Shown: piece by piece, positions 8,566-15,420 of the stretch
Position numbering within the stretch: position 1 is the first letter of the stretch
How the letters are laid out: each line of letters begins with the position of its first letter
NCBI GenBank assembly: GCA_039819115.1
Contig: JBCBST010000030.1
Span: 1-30,432 of the forward strand
Source: JBCBST01 sp039819115
GTDB lineage: Bacteria > Bacteroidota > Rhodothermia > Balneolales > Balneolaceae
Length of the DNA stretch: 30,432 nucleotides
Direction of reading: 5' to 3'
Made by a program: the position numbers and the translations under genes
Notes under the pieces: generated by a model
The model's database searches: none
Told to the model about the DNA's origin: nothing
The model's input: only the letters and a program-made list of their open reading frames with translations

Positions 8566-9117
8566 CTACGATTTTTTATAGGATTCAATAATTTCTTTGG
8601 CTTTCAAATAGTCTCCTTCTGTTCCTGCTGAGCCCAATTCTGCCTTGATAAGGTATCCATCGGGATCAACAAACACTTTAAAAGGAATGCCCAATGTGAT
8701 GACCTGATTTCCGATTTCATTCACGTCAAGCAACACGTTCATTTGATAAGGATTCTCATTAGCAAACTGTTCCACATCGGATGGCTCGTCAGACTGCTGG
8801 GTATTAACGGCAAGTACGGCAAAATCGTTGGGATATTCTGTCAATAACGAGTCCATGGCAGGAAATACCTGTAAACACGGTCCGCACCAGGTCTCCCAGA
8901 AATCAATCAGTATCACCTTTCCGGCAAAGTCTTCGATAGAAACGGTTTCTCCGTTTAAATCCTGGAAGGTCGCTTTAGAGATAACAGCATCGATTTGCTT
9001 CTCCGTTTCTGTCAATTCGCGGGGATGCGTCCTGCCCTCTGTATCCTGTTTCTTGTTGGTGGAGCAACTTATTAAAAACAAACCCACCCATAAGGCAGGA
9101 AAAATTCGTTTGAGCAT
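8566..9117 (-). CDS. TlpA-like thioredoxin-fold lipoprotein
   Basis: This 183 aa protein begins MLKRIFPALWVGLFLISC, a lipoprotein signal with Cys18, so it is membrane-anchored outside the cytoplasm. It has a thioredoxin fold with the redox motif WCGPC (Cys78, Cys81) in IDFWETWCGPCLQVFPAM and a cis-Pro region, LGIPFKVFVDPDG. The layout matches the AhpC/TSA-Redoxin TlpA/ResA group, which reduce or isomerise disulfides of envelope proteins, including apocytochromes c. The partner cannot be read from sequence. The window does encode a c-type cytochrome at 18329. It lies directly upstream of ahcY with a 4-nt gap, probably one transcript, although the functions have no obvious link. Confidence 0.85.
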   Translation of the reverse strand: MLKRIFPALWVGLFLISCSTNKKQDTEGRTHPRELTETEKQIDAVISKATFQDLNGETVSIEDFAGKVILIDFWETWCGPCLQVFPAMDSLLTEYPNDFAVLAVNTQQSDEPSDVEQFANENPYQMNVLLDVNEIGNQVITLGIPFKVFVDPDGYLIKAELGSAGTEGDYLKAKEIIESYKKS

Positions 9118-9236
9118 ATGATCGGTATGAGACTGGTTTATTTCGTTAAGATAAGATTTTAGGATGTATAAATGAGATTCGGGATTATAAAGTTCTTTCT
9201 AAACGCATATTGAAAAAATAAAAAGAGTGTGCATCG

Positions 9237-9287
9237 CATCCTGATGGGCCGGTCCGAAAGAACTCATGGTCCATGAGATTCAGGATG
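9237..9287. repeat. Nested inverted repeat
   Basis: Outer arms CATCCTGA (9237-9244) and TCAGGATG (9280-9287) are perfect complements. Inside lies a second perfect palindrome, CTCATGG-T-CCATGAG (9263-9277). No T-tract follows, so it is not a standard terminator. It could be an operator, a structured leader or part of a degraded mobile element. Confidence 0.5.
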
Positions 9288-9384
9288 GCCGCTCTTCGTA
9301 TCGTCGGTGCTTTACGTGCGGTTTTTCATGTGAGATCATACCCAGAAACCCAGATGTCCATTTTTTCCTGTTTGAGCCCAACGG

Positions 9385-9528
9385 TGTCGGTTTTGTTCTC
9401 TTTTTTGGGGTACATGTCGGTTTTGTATGAGTAAAGTGTCAAAATGGAGCTGATCCGGGGTACCCATGTCGGTTTTGTTATAGTTTGGATGTCGGAAATA
9501 AACATGTTTTTGGCGGTTTTGTTATAGT
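9385..9528. repeat. Array of TGTCGGTTTTGTT-like direct repeats, possible IS21-type terminus
   Basis: TGTCGGTTTTGTT or close variants start at 9385, 9415 and 9467. Related copies are TGTCAAAATGG at 9437, TGTCGGAAATA at 9490 and TGGCGGTTTTGTTATAG at 9511. Start-to-start spacings are 30, 22, 30, 23 and 21 nt, close to multiples of a DNA turn. Two copies follow GGGGTAC. IS21-family ends carry several such transposase-binding repeats, often with GGGGTGTCA-like cores, so this may be an orphan IS end. No istA or istB coding sequence is present. The alternative is a cluster of binding sites controlling the susC-like gene. Confidence 0.45.
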
Positions 9529-9701
9529 CATATTGTGCTCCGTTTGGCTAACCTACACACTGAAAAAATAATCTAAACCAGACAGGTGCAGCGATAGCAG
9601 GGCTTTACTGATGCAGTCACTACCCTGAATCACGGCTCATGGGTTAATCAACCCTCATCTGTTCCAATAGATTTATATCAATGTGAACTAATAGCAGGTA
9701 T

Positions 9702-12620
9702 ATGAAATCAAAACCATGCTCATGCCCAACGCAGTTGTTCATTCTGTTCTTTGTTTTTTGGTGCTCCGGCTCTGTGTACGCTCAGTACACCGTTTCCGGA
9801 ATGGTAACCGATGAAGTCACAGGTGAACCCATAATCGGAACCAACATATTTGATCCGGCATCTTTACGAGGTGCTACAACAGATAGTGATGGCATCTTCT
9901 CTATCGTATTACCTCCGGGTGATGCAGAACTGACCTTCACATTTATCGGTTATTTGAGCCAAAGTATTAAGGTGACCGGTTCCACGGGAGATGAGATCAC
10001 CCTGAATGTGCAGTTAAAACAGGATATTGCGAACCTGGAGGAATTGGTAGTTTCAGGGCTGGCCTCTTCTGTGAAGAGAAGCAATCTGGGTAATTCGGTA
10101 GCAACTATTTCATCCGAAAAGCTGACCGGTGTAACCACACAATCTACCATGGATGGTGCTTTATATGGTAAGCTGACCGGCGTGAATATTGTTCAGAGTT
10201 CAGGAGCACCGGGTGGTGGTATCGCCCTGAGGTTGAGAGGTGTTTCGTCGGTTTTTGGTAATAACCAACCCCTGTTCATTATTGATGGGGTGTATATGAA
10301 TAACAGTGAAATACCAAGTGGGTCACGATTTGCTTCCGGAGCTAATAACGGCGCTGAAGAAGGAGCATCAAACCGGATTGCAGATCTGGATCCAAACGAT
10401 ATAGAGAATATAGAAGTACTGAAAGGACCATCAGCAGCGGCCATTTACGGTACCCGGGCCAATGCGGGTGTGGTGATAATCACCACCAAACGAGGACGTC
10501 CGGGAAGTAAATCAACATCAATCAGGTTTTCACAGGATACGGGCTTTAACACCATTCTGAATAGAGTAGGACGGAGATCATTTGCTGCCGATCAGGTAGA
10601 ACTGGAATTCGGGAGAGACGAAAGGGATGCATTTATTGCGGCTCAAAATGCAGGAACGCTAACGAACTGGGAAGATGAAATATATGGTGAGACAGGGTTG
10701 ATATCGGAGACCCGGTTAAGCATGAGCGGTGGAAATGAAAAAACTAGCTTCTACATCGGAGGATCCCTGCGGGATGAAGATGGAATCGTAAAGAATACCG
10801 GGTTTAACCGGAATAATATCCGGATCAATGTGGATCACCGGATATCACCCAATCTCAAAGTAACTTCGTCAAGTAATTTTGTTAGCTCTGAGGCTTCAAG
10901 ATCATTTTCCGGTAATGAAAACGAAGGGGGATTGAGCTATGGATATACACTGGCGTTCACCAGGGACTGGGTAAACCTGTTCCCGGATGAATTTGGAAAC
11001 TATCCCGTAAATCCGAATTACCCGGGTAACCCTTTGTTAACGAGGGATGAGGCTAAAAATGAAGAGTCCACAAACCGGTTTATACAGGGATTAGGTATTG
11101 ACTGGACCTTGTTTTCGAATGCAACCACTTCGTTCAGAGTACGATTTAACGGGGGAATTGATTACTTCAAGAATGAGACGTTTGTACTCGTGCCCGAATT
11201 TCAGCAGGCACAGGTTGGTACGACCAACGGATTTATTGGTATTGGAAACAACGAATCGTTCAACAGGAATTACCAGCTTTTTGGGGTATTTGATAAATAC
11301 CTGTCTGATTTTACACTAAGTACGCAGGCAGGGATATCGTATCTGGACTTTGAACGGGATTTTACGCTTTCTCGAACCACCCAGCTGATACCGGGACAAA
11401 CCAATGCCACCCAGGGTGGGGCTCAACAAGTGACCCAGGCCCTGGCGTTTGAAGAAGAATTTGGAATGGTGCTTCAGCAGGAAATAAACTATGGGGATAA
11501 AGTGATTTTGATGGGAGGCATACGGTTTGATAAGTCATCCTTGAATGGCGATCCCAATCAATATTTTGCATTCCCCAGAGCCAGCATGGCCGTTAACCTG
11601 GCCAACTTTGATTTTTGGGCATCTTCTTTTGTATCAAGCTTTAAGTTAAGGGCGGCTTACGGACAGACCGGTAACAGTCCTTCCTTTGGAGCGCTGTATA
11701 CCACATTTGACGCTACGAATATTGAGGGTTCACCGGGAGTAATTATCGGGCTGGACAGAGGAGTGGGTGATTTGGAACCCGAAACAGCGCAGGAAATTGA
11801 AACCGGGTTTGACGTTGGTTTTGCAGATGGAAAAGTGGGGCTTGAGGTGACCTACTACAATAAACAAATCCGGAACATGCTCTATGAACGGCAATTGCCC
11901 AGTTCATCGGGTTTCACGTTTGAGATTTTTAATGACGCAGATTTGACCAACCAGGGAATTGAGGTGGGCATTAATGCTCAGCCGGTAGCCAACCAAAACG
12001 TGCTATGGAATTCCAACCTGAACTTTTGGCTGAACCGATCGGAGCTTACCCGGTTAGAAGCCGGATCTATCGCTCCCCGGAATACGGCGTTTGGTACTGG
12101 TCTTGGGTCGTTTTTCATGGAAGAAGGCGAGCCTATCACACAGCTGAAGGGAAATACGGCCGATGGGTTACAAACCATCGGGGATGTGGAACCGGATTTC
12201 CAGGTAGGATGGTACAACACCATCGGACTCTTCAAAAATGTACAGGTTAACTTTTTGCTGCACTGGAAAGAAGGGGGTGATAACCTGAATTTGAGTCGGC
12301 TGTTAACCGATATCGGTGGTACTACGCCCAGAGATATTCAGCCTCTTGAAAATCCATCGTTCTATATTGAAGATGCTTCCTACCTGCGATTGAGAGAAGC
12401 TTCGGTGTATTACACCTTTAGGGATGTTTCGGCGCTGAGTTCAGTCGTTCAGAATATCCGCGTTGGAGTTTCGGGTAGAAACATATTCACCATTACCGAT
12501 TATTCAAGCTACGACCCTGAAGTTTCAACTAAAGGTGGGACCGGTCTTTCATCAGGAATTGAGGTCACGCCGTTCCCAAGTTCGAAACAGTTTTACGTCC
12601 ACGTAACTTTTGATTTTTAA
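9702..12620 (+). CDS. SusC/RagA-type TonB-dependent outer-membrane transporter
   Basis: This 972 aa protein has a signal peptide ending near VYAQ (residue 28). A CarboxypepD_reg-like domain follows at about 29-108 (YTVSGMVTDEVTGEPIIGTNI). The TonB plug spans about 113-265 and includes GKLTGVNIVQSSGAPGGG, PLFIIDGVYM and IENIEVLKGPSAAAIYGTRA. The rest is a 22-strand-type beta barrel ending in aromatic FYVHVTFDF, the usual outer-membrane C-terminal strand. SusC-like proteins import oligosaccharides, peptides or other large nutrients using TonB energy, with a SusD lipoprotein as lid. The partner starts 12 nt downstream. No glycoside hydrolase or sulfatase is adjacent, so the substrate cannot be predicted. 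The upstream region carries IS-like repeats, hinting at rearrangement. Confidence 0.95.
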   Translation: MKSKPCSCPTQLFILFFVFWCSGSVYAQYTVSGMVTDEVTGEPIIGTNIFDPASLRGATTDSDGIFSIVLPPGDAELTFTFIGYLSQSIKVTGSTGDEITLNVQLKQDIANLEELVVSGLASSVKRSNLGNSVATISSEKLTGVTTQSTMDGALYGKLTGVNIVQSSGAPGGGIALRLRGVSSVFGNNQPLFIIDGVYMNNSEIPSGSRFASGANNGAEEGASNRIADLDPNDIENIEVLKGPSAAAIYGTRANAGVVIITTKRGRPGSKSTSIRFSQDTGFNTILNRVGRRSFAADQVELEFGRDERDAFIAAQNAGTLTNWEDEIYGETGLISETRLSMSGGNEKTSFYIGGSLRDEDGIVKNTGFNRNNIRINVDHRISPNLKVTSSSNFVSSEASRSFSGNENEGGLSYGYTLAFTRDWVNLFPDEFGNYPVNPNYPGNPLLTRDEAKNEESTNRFIQGLGIDWTLFSNATTSFRVRFNGGIDYFKNETFVLVPEFQQAQVGTTNGFIGIGNNESFNRNYQLFGVFDKYLSDFTLSTQAGISYLDFERDFTLSRTTQLIPGQTNATQGGAQQVTQALAFEEEFGMVLQQEINYGDKVILMGGIRFDKSSLNGDPNQYFAFPRASMAVNLANFDFWASSFVSSFKLRAAYGQTGNSPSFGALYTTFDATNIEGSPGVIIGLDRGVGDLEPETAQEIETGFDVGFADGKVGLEVTYYNKQIRNMLYERQLPSSSGFTFEIFNDADLTNQGIEVGINAQPVANQNVLWNSNLNFWLNRSELTRLEAGSIAPRNTAFGTGLGSFFMEEGEPITQLKGNTADGLQTIGDVEPDFQVGWYNTIGLFKNVQVNFLLHWKEGGDNLNLSRLLTDIGGTTPRDIQPLENPSFYIEDASYLRLREASVYYTFRDVSALSSVVQNIRVGVSGRNIFTITDYSSYDPEVSTKGGTGLSSGIEVTPFPSSKQFYVHVTFDF

Positions 12621-12632
12621 GGAGAGCTACCT

Positions 12633-13997
12633 ATGAATTATGCCAAACTATCCTGTATTCCTTTGTTGTTTTTCGCGGTCCTTTCATGTGATATAGCGGA
12701 ACTGGATGACCCCAATGGGGCTTCCCTGAATAGTGTACTAAACAACGCGTCGTTCACGGAATTAAACAACGTAGTCACGGGGGTGGAAGCCACTATGCGA
12801 AACGGTCACGATGTATATGTTACAGCGACCGGCTCTATTGCAAGAGAATTTTATCTGTTTGATGCCGATCCTCGTAACCTCACAGATTTGATGGGGCTTG
12901 AAGATGTAGAAAGCGGGGAAAATGCCATACTGGACAACAATAGCTTTTATCTGACCTCGCCATACAATAACAGGTACAGGGTAATCAAAAATTGCAACAT
13001 CCTGCTTGACGCGGTTAACAATACTTCTGTTGAAGTTACTCAGACAAACCGTAACGGGTATCGTGGTTTCGCCAATACCATTAAAGCGTATCAGTTACTG
13101 CTTGTGCTTAATCTCCTCAACTCCAATGGGATCAGAGTTGATGTAACAGATCCTGATAACCTGGGTAGTTTTGTTCCGAAAGCACGAGCTCTGACGGAGA
13201 TTGTAACTCTGCTTGACCTGGCCGAATCGCAGTTATCAGATGCTGGGTCATCGTTTTCGTTTTCACTTTCAGGTGGTTTTGAAGGATTTAATGATCCGGC
13301 TTCATTTTTAACGTTCAACCGTGCCATAGCTTCCAGGGTAGCCATCTATCAGGAGGATTGGAATGGAGCTCTTGCAAAGCTGGAGGACTCGTTTTTTAAT
13401 TTAGAAGGTGATTTAAATATCGGACCTAAGCATGCCTACTCCACTGCGGGCCCGGATATCTTAAACAACCTGTTTAAAGTTCCAAACCAAAGCGGAGATC
13501 AGATTATTGTGAATAACGATTGGATCAATAGCGCCGATTCCGGAGATACCAGAGTAGAAAATAAAACGGATCTCAGAGCCGACCCTTCCTTTTCAGGTGG
13601 CTTCACAGGTACTCATGAAACCCGTTTGTATCCCAGTAGCACATCGCCTGTAGATATCATCAGGAACGAAGAGTTGATCTTGATTTATGCAGAGGCAAAA
13701 TGGAAATTGGGTGAACTTGCCGACGCAGAACGTGCCATTAATGTGATACGAACTGCTGCTGGATTACCAGATTACGAGGCAAATCCTTCCAGTGATACCC
13801 CTTTTCTGGATGAAATCCTGCATCAGCGGCGGTATTCCTTATGGGCAGAAGGGCACCGAATGGTTGATTTGAGGCGTTATGGCCGGTTAAATACAGAGCA
13901 TGTGGTTCTGGATGTTAATCTGGATCCCGATACCGGGGAAGAACGTTCTCAGATCATTTTTACCGAATTTCCGGTTCCCTTGTCGGATGATTTTTAA
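12633..13997 (+). CDS. SusD/RagB-type outer-membrane lipoprotein
   Basis: This 454 aa protein has a lipoprotein signal with lipobox VLSC (Cys19). TPR-like helical content is visible, including AYQLLLVLNLL, LLDLAESQL and ELILIYAEAKWKLGELADAERAINVIR. The C-terminal SusD signature LDEILHQRRYSLWAEGHRMVDLRRYGRLN region is present. It forms the hinged lid over the SusC-like barrel and binds substrate at the cell surface. AAGGAG (12619-12624) precedes the ATG by 8 nt, a good ribosome binding site, and the gap to susC is 12 nt, so the pair is one operon. The C-terminus ends abruptly at FPVPLSDDF. Many SusD proteins continue with a PxPxxEIxxNP-like tail, and sequence of that kind appears just downstream in another frame (14009-14089). 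Confidence 0.93.
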   Translation: MNYAKLSCIPLLFFAVLSCDIAELDDPNGASLNSVLNNASFTELNNVVTGVEATMRNGHDVYVTATGSIAREFYLFDADPRNLTDLMGLEDVESGENAILDNNSFYLTSPYNNRYRVIKNCNILLDAVNNTSVEVTQTNRNGYRGFANTIKAYQLLLVLNLLNSNGIRVDVTDPDNLGSFVPKARALTEIVTLLDLAESQLSDAGSSFSFSLSGGFEGFNDPASFLTFNRAIASRVAIYQEDWNGALAKLEDSFFNLEGDLNIGPKHAYSTAGPDILNNLFKVPNQSGDQIIVNNDWINSADSGDTRVENKTDLRADPSFSGGFTGTHETRLYPSSTSPVDIIRNEELILIYAEAKWKLGELADAERAINVIRTAAGLPDYEANPSSDTPFLDEILHQRRYSLWAEGHRMVDLRRYGRLNTEHVVLDVNLDPDTGEERSQIIFTEFPVPLSDDF

Positions 13998-14008
13998 AGG
14001 ATTAATAA

Positions 14009-14089
14009 CAGGAGGATATCGTATTCCGCGAGGACATCCCCTTCCGAATATCCAGGCCTTTGGCTGAGATCAACGTCGATAATCCGTAA
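14009..14089 (+). pseudogene. Possible decayed C-terminus of a second SusD-like protein
   Basis: A frame open from just after two stops (14003-14008) to TAA at 14087-14089 reads about 26 residues: QEDIVFREDIPF, then RISRPLAEINVDNP. It has no start codon. The last part resembles the FPIPxxEIxxNP tail on which SusD-family proteins often end. Most third codon positions are G or C, as in coding sequence. It follows an intact susD by 11 nt. It may be what is left after deletion between tandem SusD genes or after recombination. The alternative is chance: it is short, and CAGGAGG here could simply be an unused ribosome binding site. Confidence 0.35.
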
Positions 14090-14105
14090 AACCTCTCAAA
14101 ACTGC

Positions 14106-14134
14106 AAAGAGCTCTAATTTAGAGCTCTTTTTTT
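14106..14134 (+). terminator. Rho-independent terminator after susCD
   Basis: AAAGAGCTCT (14106-14115) and AGAGCTCTTT (14121-14130) form a perfect 10-bp stem with loop AATTT, followed by a T run to 14134. It separates the susCD unit from the hydroxyacid-oxidation genes. Confidence 0.92.
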
Positions 14135-14146
14135 ATACCGATGCCT

Positions 14147-14154
14147 TACCTTTA
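14147..14154 (+). promoter_or_regulatory. TANNTTTG-like -7 box 3 nt before lhgO start (leaderless candidate)
   Basis: TACCTTTA matches 7 of 8 positions of the Bacteroidota -7 element TANNTTTG and ends 3 nt before the ATG at 14158. Transcription would then start at or near the ATG. The same 9-mer TTACCTTTA at the same distance precedes the RluD-family start at 20933. No clear TTG -33 element is seen. Confidence 0.4.
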
Positions 14155-14157
14155 AGG

Positions 14158-15360
14158 ATGGTTTATGATTTTGTTATCGTTGGCGCCGGAATTGTAGGAT
14201 TGTCCACGGCTTATAAATTAATGATCAGCTTTCCTGATGCATCCATCCTCGTTCTGGAGAAGGAAGACCGTGTTGCTGCACATCAAACCGGGAAAAACTC
14301 CGGGGTTATTCATTCGGGTATTTACTATAAGCCAGGAAGTTATAAAGCCAGAAACTGCGTGGATGGCCGCCATCAGCTGGTTGAATTTTGCCAGACCAAC
14401 GGGGTAGAAATTGATATTTGCGGAAAGGTTATTGTTGCAGTAGACGAGGAAGAGCTACCCCGGCTGGATCACATTTTTGATCGCGGGATTCAGAATGGGA
14501 TCGAAGGCATTCACATGGTTGACCGGAAAGAACTGTGTGAAATAGAACCCTATACAGCGGGTATAAAGGCCATTCATGTGCCTTGTACGGGCATTGTGGA
14601 TTTTGTGGGCATGTGTGAAGCCTTGAAGGACAAGATTGAACAGGGGGGAGGCAACGTCCTGTTTGGGGAAGAAGTGAAGCGGGTAAAAGAGCAGAATGGA
14701 ACCATAGAGGTACGATCCAAAGCCTCCAGGTTTGATACCAAAATGCTCATTAACTGTGGAGGATTGTATTGCGACCATATTGCACGATCGGCAGGCATTG
14801 AGCCTAAAACCCAAATTGTGCCCTTCAAGGGGGAATACTACGAGCTGAAGCCGGATGCAGAATACCTGGTAAATCATCTCATCTATCCGTTGCCCAACCC
14901 GGAATTCCCATTTTTAGGTGTTCACTTTACCCGAATGGCGCTGGGTGGTATTGAATGTGGCCCAAATGCCGTGTTTGCTTTTAAACGCGAGGCGTACGAA
15001 AAGCTCTCGTTCGACCTGGAAGAGACCATTGAGACCTTCAATTTTCCGGGGTTCTGGAAACTGGCATTCAAGCATTGGCGGATGGGCATTGACGAATATC
15101 ACCGGTCCCTCTCCAAAGATGCTTTTGTTAGCGGGCTCCAAAAACTCATCCCCTCGGTACGAAAAGAACACCTGAGGCCATCACCTCCAGGAGTCAGGGC
15201 CATGGCATTATTACCGAACGGGGAAATCCTGGATGATTTTCACTTTGAAGTGGCTACCAACCAGATTCATGTGTTGAACGCCCCAAGTCCTGCAGCTACC
15301 GCCAGTTTATCCATCGCTGATGAGATCGTGAACAAAGCAAAGCTGGAGTTTGCTCTGTAG
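14158..15360 (+). CDS. lhgO: L-2-hydroxyglutarate oxidase
   Basis: This 400 aa FAD-dependent DAO-family oxidoreductase starts MVYDFVIVGAGIVGLSTAYKL, with the dinucleotide-binding GAGIVG at residues 8-13. The family hallmark HQTGKNSGVIHSGIYYKPGS is intact, as are the second FAD-contact segment LINCGGLYCDHIA and the C-terminal NAPSPAATASLSIADEI. LhgO/YgaF enzymes oxidise L-2-hydroxyglutarate to 2-oxoglutarate and pass electrons to the respiratory chain, as peripheral membrane-associated proteins. The start is fixed by the FAD motif at the very N-terminus and by a -7-like box 3 nt upstream. The next gene begins 60 nt later in the same frame and encodes another 2-hydroxyacid dehydrogenase. Confidence 0.92.
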   Translation: MVYDFVIVGAGIVGLSTAYKLMISFPDASILVLEKEDRVAAHQTGKNSGVIHSGIYYKPGSYKARNCVDGRHQLVEFCQTNGVEIDICGKVIVAVDEEELPRLDHIFDRGIQNGIEGIHMVDRKELCEIEPYTAGIKAIHVPCTGIVDFVGMCEALKDKIEQGGGNVLFGEEVKRVKEQNGTIEVRSKASRFDTKMLINCGGLYCDHIARSAGIEPKTQIVPFKGEYYELKPDAEYLVNHLIYPLPNPEFPFLGVHFTRMALGGIECGPNAVFAFKREAYEKLSFDLEETIETFNFPGFWKLAFKHWRMGIDEYHRSLSKDAFVSGLQKLIPSVRKEHLRPSPPGVRAMALLPNGEILDDFHFEVATNQIHVLNAPSPAATASLSIADEIVNKAKLEFAL

Positions 15361-15420
15361 AATCCGGTTTCGGAGTGTAGGCTGCATCTGCTATCTTGCC
15401 CCGATTCAATACCTACGCCA

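Larger units (their letters stand above)
9118..9701. other. 584-nt non-coding region upstream of susC-like gene
   Basis: I see no convincing ORF. The left part carries the thioredoxin promoter side (divergent). The middle holds a nested inverted repeat (9237-9287) and a repeat array resembling an IS21-type end (9385-9528). The right part, 9530-9701, should hold the promoter of the susC-like gene, but I cannot place a convincing -33/-7 pair there. A weak Shine-Dalgarno (GCAGGT) precedes the ATG at 9702. Confidence 0.6.

Noticed and set aside
9385..9528. CRISPR array
   Set aside because: The repeats are 13-17 nt, diverged and irregularly spaced, with no spacers of uniform length and no cas genes.
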